The notes under the pieces: generated by a model
Database searches by the model: none
Seen by the model: the letters and a program-made list of their open reading frames with translations, nothing else
Told to the model about the DNA's origin: nothing
In this document: piece by piece, positions 54,284 to 63,678 of the stretch
How positions within the stretch are numbered: position 1 is the first letter of the stretch
Layout: each line of letters begins with the position of its first letter
DNA from: Euptelea pleiosperma
Taxonomy: Eukaryota; Streptophyta; Magnoliopsida; Ranunculales; Eupteleaceae
Direction: 5' to 3'
DNA: 64,000 bases
Assembly: GCA_035048495.1 (NCBI GenBank)
Contig: CM068547.1
Span: 5,049,700 to 5,113,699, forward strand
Made by a program: the position numbers and the translations under genes

Positions 54284-54858
54284 TGTCATGGACCTAGTCT
54301 TCGACCCTTGCTAGAGACCGTGCGGCACTCGAGTTAGCGCTCCTTGCTTAAGCTCAAGTCAGCCTTTCCCCCTTGATCACTTAGGACTTTGCCTTGCCTA
54401 AGTACTCAACCCACTCAAGAAGTACACAAGAACACAAAGGTACAAGAGAGTTTGAAGAATGAGGAAGCTTATATTGCTACTCAACTCTGGATTCTAGGAT
54501 TTCCAGGATGATTACAAATAAGGGGGCTTGCCCCTTTATATAGGCTTTAAGCCTTATTCTAGAACTCTCCATACTATTCTACCAAAGAATCTCTAGATGT
54601 TTCTCCTAGGAACTATCTAGAATATCTATATATGATACACGTGTAGAGATTCCCTAGAACTCTCATGAGTATTCTAGATTCTTCTATCTTCCAAGGTTCT
54701 CCACCATACTCTAGAGTCCTCTAGAAACTTCCAGAACACTCTAGACTCCTTGAGCCATAATCGGGCTTGGTTTTGGGCTTGGAACGGGCTTCGTTGGCGG
54801 GCTTGAATCGGGCTTCGTTGGTGGGCTTGGATCGGGCCCAACTAGTGACCCCGTGACA
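54284..54858 (-). repeat. 3' LTR of the gypsy element
   Basis: 575 bp, downstream LTR on the minus strand. It contains several TCTAGA-rich segments (for example TTCTAGATTCTTCTATCTTC) and a GGGCTTCGTTGGCGGGCTTG tandem word near its 5' side. Matched to 57041-57615. Confidence 0.9.
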
Positions 54859-55235
54859 CTCTCCCCCACCTGATTGCGCGACGTCCTCGGCGCGTAATCT
54901 CCATGGTATTTGGTGATTTTGTCTTTAAATTGCCATAGAGTATCTGCGTGCTCCCAAATAGCCTCGTCCTTGGGCAATCCTTTCTATTTTACCAGATACT
55001 CGATATATAGTTGGACTCCACTCCTATTTACCCGACGATCAGCGAGTATGTAGTTCACTTCCTTGCACTCTATCGGTCGTCTCCTCGTGTCTGTCCATTT
55101 CTTCCTTTTTGGTTGGCTCATGATAGCCTTTCCAGGTGGTGTCGATGCAGGTGACTTGACACCAAGCTTCATCTCAACTGGCTGACTCACCTCTTTCTTA
55201 GGTGGTAGGGCCTTTGTCTGCTTAGGTGACATCAT
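54741..55235 (-). pseudogene. Gypsy C-terminal chromodomain remnant
   Basis: Two frames, 54984-55235 and 54741-54977, join into RRPIECKEVNYILADRRVNR, LYIEYLVK, a short break, KGLPKDEAIWEHADTLWQF and KDKITKYH. This matches the chromodomain at the end of chromovirus integrases (EYLVKWKGLP...EATWE). The upstream integrase and polymerase are missing. The domain normally steers integration to heterochromatin. Confidence 0.75.
54859..54872 (-). other. Polypurine tract
   Basis: On the minus strand AGGTGGGGGAGAG directly precedes the 3' LTR (TGTCACGGGG). Its position and purine content match the plus-strand priming site of an LTR retrotransposon. Confidence 0.85.
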
Positions 55236-55239
55236 GTCC

Positions 55240-55610
55240 TTGGATTTTTCAAGGACTTTGCCTTCATTCCTAGGTAGTTTTCTATCTACCTTGTCATCAA
55301 GATCTTCGACCTATGCCCTTCTTAGATCCAATCGACAGTTGCAAGGCCGAGAGCATCTTTGTTCCGGTCTTGGTTCCTTGGACCGTAAGAACCATGCAAG
55401 GAGCTCCCTCCTCGATGATACACACCGAGTTCACAAATGGCATAGGTATTGCCTTGACCCTCTTAGGAACTCCATCCCTAGTACCACTTGATAGTCATCC
55501 ATAAGAACGACTGATAAATCCACGAGCCCCTTCCATTTCCCTATGCCTAGCTCTACCCCACGAGCCGTGCCTTGTATAGGTTTGGCCTATGAATTTTCCT
55601 CCTTTATCCA
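55240..55610 (-). pseudogene. Post-protease spacer of the gypsy element
   Basis: The minus strand keeps RVKAIPMPFVNSVCIIEEGA and PCMVLTVQGTKTGTKMLSAL in one frame, typical of the region between protease and reverse transcriptase in chromovirus pol. It then runs straight into the chromodomain module, marking the internal deletion that removed the polymerase. Confidence 0.6.
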
Positions 55611-57009
55611 TCATTCTTCCTTGGATGCTTTCAATCCCAATTGCTTTGCCTCTTCTCCTGAGACAAAGTTATGTGTCGCCCCGGTATCCACCATGACCTG
55701 TGTAGGCTTTCTGTTGATATGAGCTTCTACGTACATGAGTCCCTTGCTCATAGTCTTGAAAAACTCAGGTTGCTTCTTTACAGCATTGAGGAGTTGTAAG
55801 GATCCCATCCTTGGCTCCTCGACGCTGTCTTCACTTTCGCTACCCAACTTGGCAGCTAAGGCGTTCAGTGCCTTCCTCTGTGGGCAGTCCCTTGCCCAAT
55901 GATCCCCATCATAAAGGAAACAATTAGTCCTTGGTTTGGAGTGGTCCTTACCTTCCTTCCTGAACTTGCCATGCTTTGGCTTGGATGACCCCTCCTCGTG
56001 ACTCGATCTCTCCTTGTGATTTGATCTTTCTTTATCACTTGATGTCTCATCTCCCCCACCTTTGGCATGGTTACCCTTGGGCGACTTTGGCTTGGAGGAA
56101 TCATCCCTCTTGAATTCCAGTAACTGTTCGGCAGCGGCCATGGCACTAGCGAGGTCTTGTACCCCACGTCGTCTTAGCTCCTGTTCCGCCCATAGCTGGA
56201 GACCATCCATGAAGTTGAAGAGTAGTTCCTTCTCCGGCATGTTTGGAATCTCCAACATTAGGGTCGAGAACTCCTTCACATAGTCTCGAATTGACCCCGT
56301 GTGCTTAAGCCATTTTAGTTTCCTCCTTGCCTAATGTTCGGCATCTTCCGGGTAGAATTGCCTTTTGATCTCCTTTCTAAAGTCATCCAAAGTGTCGATC
56401 GTGCACGTACCTCGTTCTATGTCCGCATGATGCCTTTGCCACCATAGAGTAGCTGTGTCAGTGAGGTACATGGTAACCGTGCGGATCTTAGTCTTCACGT
56501 CGTGTAGAGAGATGGCATAGAAGTACTATTCCATGCCCCATAAGAAGTTATCCAACTCCTTGGCATCCCTTGACCCACCATAGGTCTTGGGCTCCGGTGT
56601 CTTGATCCAAGGCATCCCCCGTGCGACCACGCCCTCATTGGCCATGGCCTTCTTCCACAGGATCCAGTCACCTCGCATTTCTTCAACCTGATCATTTAGA
56701 GTCTCCACCATCCCAATTACTTGGGCTTGGAAGGCATCCCTCTCTTGCTGCTGATCATGGACCAGTTCATTGACGGTGGCCAGCATACCCCCCTTGAGTT
56801 CCTCAAATCCTGCCTTGAGGTCCTCCATGCCCATGCCTAACTCGTCGAACCTGTCACGTGCATCCGCCATGGCAAGCTCTACTTTAGCAAGCCTGGCTTC
56901 CTAAGCAGCAAAGATATCTTGGGACTTATCCCTTTTCCTTCCCCTAGAGATAGGGATGGTGGGATTTTGCTCATCACTTTCTCGTGCCTCATCGGTGATC
57001 ATCGACATG
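55611..57009 (-). pseudogene. Gypsy gag-protease polyprotein, with stops
   Basis: Read from MSMITDEARESDEQNPTIP (57009). A stop near 56903, then MADARDRFDELGMGMEDL, a coiled coil, and EPKTYGGSRDAKELDNFLW, then a TAG near 56526. The retrotransposon gag core continues with YLTDTATLWWQRHHAD and GSIRDYVKEFSTLMLEIPNM. After a Lys/Ser-rich stretch comes a degenerate zinc knuckle CFLYDGDHWARDC, where the second Cys is Tyr. The aspartic protease motif is MVDTGATHNFVS near 55700. At least three stops occur. Gag forms the particle; the protease would process it. Confidence 0.85.
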
Positions 57010-57025
57010 GTGCTTGCTTGAAGTT

Positions 57026-57038
57026 GGCTCTGATACCA
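57026..57038 (-). other. Primer-binding site (initiator tRNA-Met)
   Basis: On the minus strand, TGGTATCAGAGCC starts two bases after the 5' LTR. It is complementary to the 3' end of plant initiator methionine tRNA, the usual primer of Ty1 and Ty3-type plant retrotransposons. Confidence 0.9.
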
Positions 57039-57040
57039 CT

Positions 57041-57615
57041 TGTCACGGACCTAGTCTTCGACCCTTGCTAGAGACCGTGCGGCACTCGAGTTAGCGCTCC
57101 TTGCTTAAGCTCAAGTCAGCCTTTCCCCCTTGATCACTTAGGACTTTGCCTTGCCTAAGTACTCAACCCACTCAAGAAGCACACAAGAACACAAAGGCAC
57201 AAGAGAGTTTGAAGAATGAGGAAGCTTATATTGCTACTCAACTCTGGATTCTAGGATTTTCAGGATGATTACAAATAAGGGGGCTTGCCCCTTTATATAG
57301 GCTTCAAGCCTTATTCTAGAACTCTCCATACTATTCTACCAAATAATTTCTAGATGTTTCTCTTAGGAACTATCTAGAATATCTACATATGATACATGTG
57401 TAAAGATTCCCTAGAACTCTCATGAGTATTCTAGATTTTTCTATCTTCTAGGGTTCTCCACCATACTCTAGAGTCCTCTAGAAACTTCCAGAGCACTCTA
57501 GACACCTTGAGCCATAACCGGGCTTGGTTATGGGCTTAGAACGGGCTTCGTTGGCGGGCTTGAATCGGGCTTCGTTGGCGGGCTTGGATCGGGCCCAACT
57601 AGTGACCCCGTGACA
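57041..57615 (-). repeat. 5' LTR of the gypsy element
   Basis: 575 bp, upstream LTR on the minus strand, same length as its partner with about 20 substitutions and no visible indel. A CCCCTTTATATAGG segment (about 57289) gives a TATA-like box on the plus-strand reading; on the element's own strand the same site reads CCTATATAAAGGGG, a good core promoter. Confidence 0.9.
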
Positions 57616-57839
57616 CATGGCTGAGCCGATTGGAGCCGGACGAAGCGTGGTTTGAAAAATCGAGGGAGAAATTTAATGAATTGTCCACGTGGCACGTAAA
57701 CAGGCACGTCTTCTCCTACGTGTGGAAAAATAAAGTTGAAGGACAAGTCAATTCGACAGCTATAATACTATTGTTTTCAATAATTCGGCAACACGCAAAT
57801 TCGTTGTATCCGACAATGATTCAAAGTTAGAAGCCCTCA

Positions 57840-58080
57840 CCTCCCAAATGCCACATGGTACTGTGTGGGGCCCACTGTTCTTGTGAATGTTTGACCACCC
57901 TTTATGGATCTACACACCCTTTGACGAAAAAGCTCAATCCGACAGCTATAAATCACCAATCAGACTGATCTCAAGTGTATGACTCCACCAAGCAGGAGCT
58001 CGATCAAACATTCATGGGGGAAGTGGTCACTAAAGAATGTGCCATATAGTAGACGTCTGTATCAAACTTTTGATGCAGGC
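57840..58080. mobile_element. MITE-like inverted repeat
   Basis: GAATGTTTGACCACC on the left and its inverted form GATCAAACATTC on the right, with GCCACATGGTACTGTG opposed to a diverged ATGTGCCATATAGTAG. The interior has ATAAATCACCAATCAGACTG, as in related MITEs here. Ends not resolved. Confidence 0.45.
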
Positions 58081-58159
58081 AGCTGTGCTAGGCTCCGATC
58101 TGATGGTACAGATAGATAGGCAATTGCCTGTGGGAATGATATTCCGGTTTCGAAAATGA

Positions 58160-58651
58160 TGTAACAAGGTATACCTGAGACTTTTTCAAATGGGGAAGCA
58201 CGATTTTTGTTACTCACCGCTGTCATCTGGGCTCACCGATCGTATAGATGTTTATCCGGCCCACACCTTTGTGCATATAGACACCAAATATCACCCTGAT
58301 TGATAATCTCTAACCATTAGATTTTAGTACTTTTTAAGGCGTCCTTATAGCCGTTGAATTCAACAATTTTTTGAGTACTAAAACCAACGGCTAAGAATCA
58401 TCAAACAAGCTGAATTTTGGTATGAATGTCTACTAAAGGGTGGGCTAAACAACCATGAGGTCAGTGGCCCATATTGCAGCGGTGAGTAACAAAAATGAGC
58501 TTCCGCAATCTCACCAGAGACAAAGTGGAACTCCTTTTCTGAGTGATCCCGGGGCGAGATAGAGCCTAGTTTGGATCGGATTGGTGGGCTCCAATCCCGA
58601 TCCCAATCCGGATCACACGATCCGTTTGAAACATGGCTATACCTTGTTACA
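58160..58651. mobile_element. TGTAACAAGGTAT-family MITE, long version
   Basis: Left TGTAACAAGGTATACCTGAG and right GGCTATACCTTGTTACA are inverted ends. The inner arms AGCACGATTTTTGTTACTCA and AGTAACAAAAATGAGCTTCC also pair. It carries about 120 bp more than its sister on the right side (GGATCGGATTGGTGGGCTCC onward), itself partly palindromic and probably a nested insertion. Confidence 0.7.
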
Positions 58652-58828
58652 TCTTTTTCTTCCGTTTTTAAGATGGCATCACGTCTTCACGGCCTAAAGT
58701 ACCATGTCTTGAGAGCCGGATCTAATTGGGTACATTCTAAGTTTCTAACTAAAATCTGACCTTCCATCACAAGGCCATCAAATGGTGGGTCCCAATCACT
58801 TTATACCAGAAATAATAAAGGGTCGTGA

Positions 58829-59177
58829 TGTAACAAGGTATACCTGGGATCTTTTCATTTGCGGAAGCGGCATTTTTGGTAGTCACCGCTGCCATCTGGG
58901 CCCACTGACTGCATGGATGTTTAGCCCACACCTTAGTAGGCATTCACACCAAAAATCAGCTTGTTTGATGATTTGTAGCCGTTGGTTTTAGTACTAAAAC
59001 AAATGGTTGCATTCAACGGCTATAAAAACGCCTTAAAAAGAATATAATGGCTATAGGTCACCAATCAGGGTGATGTTTGGTGTGTATATCCACGCGGTCA
59101 GTGGGTCCAGATGATAGCTGTGAGTAACAAAAATCGTGCTTCCGCATTTCAAACAGTTTCAGGCATACCTTGTTACA
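58829..59177. mobile_element. TGTAACAAGGTAT-family MITE, compact version
   Basis: TGTAACAAGGTATACCTGGG at the left and CAGGCATACCTTGTTACA at the right, 349 bp. The arms include GCGGAAGCGGCATTTTTGG and a diverged inverted counterpart. It matches 23371-23720 closely. The flanks show no convincing duplication; GGAAAAA next to the ends of other copies suggests the true inverted repeat extends outward. Confidence 0.75.
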
Positions 59178-59545
59178 TGTTTTTCCAATAATAAATTCAG
59201 AAGGTAAATCTAGCTTTTCTTTATCGTAATCTTGCCAAGGAGAAAAAGGAACTAGTCTGAGAACTGGGGTTTTTATTTATTTTTCTTGGGTGGTGGTTAA
59301 GTATAGAATTTCATTAAAGAAAAGGAAAACATAGAAAAACAGAAGTAATATAAGGAAATTTATATCAACCTTGAACTACTGGGTTACAAAAGGTCACTTT
59401 TAAACCATGCTGGAAACATAAATGAAGTAGATAGATCAGGATGTACAAGAGGAGAAACCACCGTGATTCTTGATTCATCTCCGTTAAGAAACTCTACTAC
59501 ATCTGAAGCACTCACGCGATCACATGTGCTGATGCTCCTCTACGC
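59178..59545. other. 3' flank of copy E
   Basis: AT-rich, likely 3' UTR and flank of copy E. It is unlike the 3' flanks of copies B to D. No gene. Confidence 0.4.
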
Positions 59546-60949
59546 TTAATATACCATTTGCAAGCTAATGGTAGCGACGCCAGAAGATTTCCTACCAAAA
59601 AGAGCATCATAACATATGTTGAGCATCAATTCATCTATCTCTATGAGAGCTGCTGCTGCTGTTGCAATTGCATAATTACACGCCACTGAAAAGAGGGCTA
59701 TTGACAGCAACCGGCGCAAAGGAAAATTGTCTGTCAGCAGATAAATCATTATCGTAGACAGCGTAAATCCTATAAAGTTGGAAGCTATGTAGAACATGAG
59801 TACAGCAGGAGAGTAATTCTCTGAAATACCATCAGGAGGGCTGACTCCGGTTTGGAAAGTCGCGGTTGCAATGAGACTAGCAGCCACCAATAGTGCTTTC
59901 CGAACATCATCAGGTGAATCTCTATTCACTTAATTGAAAACCCATAGATGTCGAATAGGTGGTGATTGAGACGTAATTTCAAGGTCCCTCTTCGCTCCAG
60001 CACGGTGAAGGATACCTTTGATTCTCGCGTTGGCGGCTTCGTCTGGAAGTAGTAGTAAGATATCCAGGCACGTCTGATCACTTGTGTTCTTCACGTTAAC
60101 ATCCACCACCTTCTTCCAAACATTAATACGCTTACTAAGCAGCAACTCTAGAGTCTATACAATGGAAATGCAATCAACAGTTTTAGAAGAGATCAGGAAC
60201 CAAATCCAAGAGAAAAACTTTCTTCTTTCATTGCACAGGAGAAAATTCTCTTTCCAAAATGCGTATGAAACACTCGAAAATTGAGAAATTTCCACGGAAA
60301 AATTGGCAATCAAACACGACCTAAGAGAAAAAGATCTCAAGAGAGAGAGAGACTTTGCCTGGCTCTGTTTTCTATTGGTTGCAAGATGCAAGATGGTGTT
60401 GCCGTCATAGTCCTTCTGGTTTAAGAGCTCCTTTCTTTTTGACGACGTGAGCACTTCCACCGCTTCCAGCAAGACTTGGAAGGTTTCAAGCTTGTTATTT
60501 TCCACGGCAAGGTGTAGTGCTGTCTCCCTCCGAACTGTCAAATCCTTGATGGAATTGGGGCACTCTCTTAGCAATTCGCGCAAAACATCAGTGCTATCTT
60601 GGACAGCCGCACAGTGCAGAGGAGTTTTCCCATCCCTGCCCTTGATACGAGCAAGGTCTGTGTCCATCGCTAAGAGCCCTTTCACTGTGTCTACATGTCC
60701 ATTTGTGGAAGCCAGGTGCTTGGGGCTAACACCATCTTTATTCAATTTTCTACCAAACGAGGGCTTCAGGATCATAATCTCGGTTGCGAAAAGGGTTTGC
60801 CCAGCAGATGAAGCTCTATGTAAAGGAGTCTCGGGTAACAAAACCTGATCAAAATTATCTAGAATAGATGGATCTTCCCCAAGTAACTCGTATAATTCCT
60901 TAATACTTCCCGTTTTAGCAGCACGGATCAACCTCTCAGTATGATCCAT
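59546..60949 (-). pseudogene. BDA1-like ankyrin/PGG gene, divergent copy E with in-frame stop
   Basis: Exon 1 is 60359-60949 (197 codons, MDHTERLIRAAKTG...). The intron is 60155-60358 (204 nt) with a GC donor (CAG|GCAAAG) and TATAG acceptor. Exon 2 starts at 60154. Ankyrin cores are ETPLHRASSAG, VSPKHLASTNG, KTPLHCAAVQD, ETALHLAVENN and GNTILHLATN. The frame stops at TAA (59930-59932) after RHLWVFN, then continues in the same frame as VNRDSPDDVRKALLVAAS, ATATFQTGVSPPDGIS (PPDG in place of PPGG) and three more membrane spans to a stop at 59546. One nonsense codon thus separates a 271-residue ankyrin part from a 127-residue PGG part. Probably a young pseudogene; a separate ankyrin-only protein is possible. 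Confidence 0.8.
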
Positions 60950-61170
60950 TTCTTCTCAGAATCGATCAAGATATCAAGGCAACCCCTTTCACTACTTCAC
61001 TTACTCTTAGAGTCTAGATCATGCTTTGATAGATTGCTTGCTTCAAAACGTATAATTCCTATAAGGGAAGATAGATGGACAAGTCAACCTTTGTGTTGAC
61101 TAACGGTAATTAATCTTTGATGACCGACTTCCGTCATCAACCACAATGTGATCCATGTGGGAAATTCTTA
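60950..61170. other. Upstream region of copy E
   Basis: It does not match the conserved upstream block of A to D and F. A TCAACC..TTGACT-like short inversion is present. Copy E thus seems to be an older branch with its own promoter. Confidence 0.35.
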
Positions 61171-62278
61171 GTAATTTAGTATTACCCCCCTCCGAATCAA
61201 AATTAATTTGCATTACCCCCTTGAACTTTTAAACTAATGTAATACCCCCCTTAGACTGAGTCCGGCGTCGTTTATTCACAGTCAAACCCACTTGCTCCGT
61301 CACGATGAAATAAAAAGACTAAAGTACCCTTATCTTCTTCATTTTTTATTTTATTTTGTACTTTTTGCCACGACCACCACCATCGGCCCCGCCACATCAC
61401 CACCATCCTTGTTTGTTTATTCAATCTCGTCACCGTTCCCTTTCTCTGAGGGTTTCTCATTGGTTTCTGCAACATAAAACTTGCTCAAAATCAACCCACC
61501 GTAGGTTCCCCTCCCCTCCAATTTTCTCTTGGTTTTTTGGGATTGTTGATTACAGCAATCGTGCTTAGTTGTATTCCATTTTTGTGTCTTTGTTTATCTT
61601 TTAATTGATGAAGAACAACGATTGTTCCTCTACTGATAAAAAGAAGTTTTCCGAACACGAGAAGTTTGATAAAACAACAAGAAATTGTGGTGTTTAAATC
61701 CGAAATTTGTTGAACTTTTTTGCTTGTAGTTGAATGAAATCGAAAATCCTTTTGTGTTTAGCGTATTTTAGGATTTCAGCACCAACATCTTCTAAAAACA
61801 CCTTTTGAAAACAGATCAGATTGGAGAAGCTCGGTGGTGGTGGTGGTTCTGGTGGAGACTCCGCTGATACCTATTTGAGAAAACGCTTCAGAGAAGATCT
61901 CTTCAAAGAGGAGTTTCAGTTGCACCCGAACCCAGAATATGCTGGTACAACCTCCCCTTCAACGACTAAATCCTCAGGATCCAGCATCACAGAAAGAGCA
62001 GGCTGCTGCCAATTCGGCCTTCAAACGTCATGCTAGCACCAGCGGCAGTGCATTCTGGATGCTACATTGCTACCCGTCACAAAAGAGAGAGAGAGAGTTA
62101 AAGAAAGAGGAAGATAAGGGCTTTTTAGTCTTTTTCACTTTATAGTAGCCGGGCATGTAGGTTGGACTGTGAATCAACCACGTTAGACTCGGTCCAAGGG
62201 GGTATTACTTCAGTTTGAAAGTTTAGGGGGGCGATGCAAATTACTTTTGAATCTGAGGGGGGGTGATACTAAATTACC
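61171..62278. mobile_element. Non-autonomous element with GTAATTTAGTATTACCCCCC ends
   Basis: Left end GTAATTTAGTATTACCCCCC and right end GGGGGTGATACTAAATTAC are inverted repeats whose arms reach about 110 bp (AAACTAATGTAATACCCCCC pairs with GGGGGTATTACTTCAGTTT). About 900 bp of unrelated sequence lies inside, including a plus-strand frame 61821-62036 with GGGGGSGGDSADTYLRKRF and PNPEYAGTTSP. I do not recognise that protein; it may be a captured fragment. Another end of the family is at about 62762-62790. Confidence 0.6.
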
Positions 62279-62289
62279 CATTTTTAAAT

Positions 62290-62720
62290 TGTGCCTTGAG
62301 TTGCCACAATTTACAGATTCACCCCTCCAAACTAATCTTTCACTCACGTGCAGTCTACTAGTGGAGAGAATGATGGAGAGATAGAGAGAGGGAGGGGGTT
62401 GTCGAGAGAGAAGAGTGGGCTCTGTCGAGACTGTTCCAAATAGAGTGGGCGAGGTATGACTTGCAGAAGAAGTTAATTTGAGTTATTTCGAATTCCTTCC
62501 ACGGTTCCATCTTTTTTATTATAAAGTCAACTGAAATGGCTTATAGGTAGTCCCTAGGTAAATGAAATGTCTTAAAGCCCATTTGTCACAGCCAGGTGCA
62601 TGAGGCTTTGTACGTCCATTATAAGTTGTCACCATTTCTTTTAATAATGCCCACAGCTCCTTTCACCTATTTCCAAATTTCAAAACACTTCAGATCGCAC
62701 TCCATACGTTCGTGGAAAAT
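62290..62720. repeat. Mosaic repeat with an ankyrin-exon shard
   Basis: 62470-62580 and 62620-62720 match, in inverted order, 51170-51400 (for example AAAGTCAACTGAAATG and CCCACAGCTCCTTTCA). Between them, 62580-62611 (CCCATTTGTCACAGCCAGGT then GCATGAGGCTT) is a 31-bp piece of ankyrin exon 1 in antisense view, as at 38560-38585. So a fragment of the gene sits inside a duplicated repeat. Confidence 0.65.
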
Positions 62721-62887
62721 TGATGAGTTTGATCTCCCTCCCTCAATTAACTTCAAATTCAGGGGGGTGATACTAAAATACCCAAAAAAAGTCTGCCAAT
62801 TGATGGTCCATCCTTATGGTCTCTACTGTCCTACCTCTAGCCAAACAGCTGATGATCCTTGATATTCACATCATACGTATGGAAAAC

Positions 62888-63032
62888 ATCCGCCAGTCTG
62901 GATGTAGGGACGATGATGACACTACAGCATTATCTGCGGGCGATAATAACAACGTGTGGCGGTAAAAACATCCGCCGGTCTGGACGTAGGGAACGATGAC
63001 GACACTACAGCACTATCATTATCTGCAGGCGA
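62888..63032. repeat. Tandem duplication of about 82 bp upstream of copy F
   Basis: CATCCGCCAGTCTGGATGTA to TATCTGCGGGCGAT is repeated as CATCCGCCGGTCTGGACGTA to TATCTGCAGGCGAT with a few changes. The unit is the distal upstream sequence shared by the ankyrin copies. Confidence 0.7.
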
Positions 63033-63039
63033 TGCTATC

Positions 63040-63678
63040 ATTTTCCAATCTTGAATTCTGCATTAAACCTCCTTCCGATCACTTTCCCGCCTATTTTTTT
63101 ATAACTTTCCTGCGTAAAATTTTTTATACAAAGAGTCAAGAGGCAGAAAAGTGTATGGAAGGAGGCTCCGGGTTTTAATTTGGATCTTTCTAAAAAAATT
63201 AATAGCGGAGTTCTTTATGAAAAGTTTTATATAGAAGTCCATAAAAAAAAACTCGTTTGGCCGGCTGACCTCGTAAATGTCTGGCTTCAGACTTTGGTGG
63301 ACCTACACACGCTGATTGATGATTTCTAACAGTTGGATTTGAGAAAATTTTCATCATGGGTTACGAACCATCAATAGACTTGTTCATTATTAGCCCAGGA
63401 TGATGAAGTGAATTTATTAAGTTATTGACACCCAAATATCTGTTTTGCCCTTTCCGTTGTTGCTCATGGACCGTGGATCTCCACGATCAACTCCACGTCT
63501 TTTGTTTTGTTTTGGTTTTTTTTGTTTTATGCGGTTAAGCGTGGGATAGCACAACCCTAAGAGAATTATGATGCTTCGCCCTCATTGATACTATATATTT
63601 ATGATGCAATCCATCAAGCATCTCTAGAATAGTTTCCAAGGGGTTATTGCCTTGTTATCTTTTCGATTTTGAGGAGTA
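63040..63678 (+). promoter_or_regulatory. Upstream region and TATA box of copy F
   Basis: An inverted copy of the upstream block of A, C and D. CTATATATTTATGATGCAAT (about 63590) and ATCAAGCATCTCTAG lie about 80 bp before the ATG, in the same layout as the other genes. GCTATCCCACGCTT (antisense here) is at about 63540. Promoter role inferred. Confidence 0.55.

Larger units (their letters stand above)
54284..57615 (-). mobile_element. Non-autonomous Ty3/gypsy (chromovirus-type) element
   Basis: Complete 3332-bp element: LTRs 54284-54858 and 57041-57615, both 575 bp, starting TGTCA and ending TGACA. They differ at about 20 positions by eye, mostly transitions. The 4-bp CATG flanks the element (54280-54283 and 57616-57619). 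A primer-binding site and polypurine tract are present. It carries gag-protease and a chromodomain but no reverse transcriptase, RNase H or integrase, so it would need enzymes from a relative. Stops in gag show it is now inactive. Confidence 0.88.
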
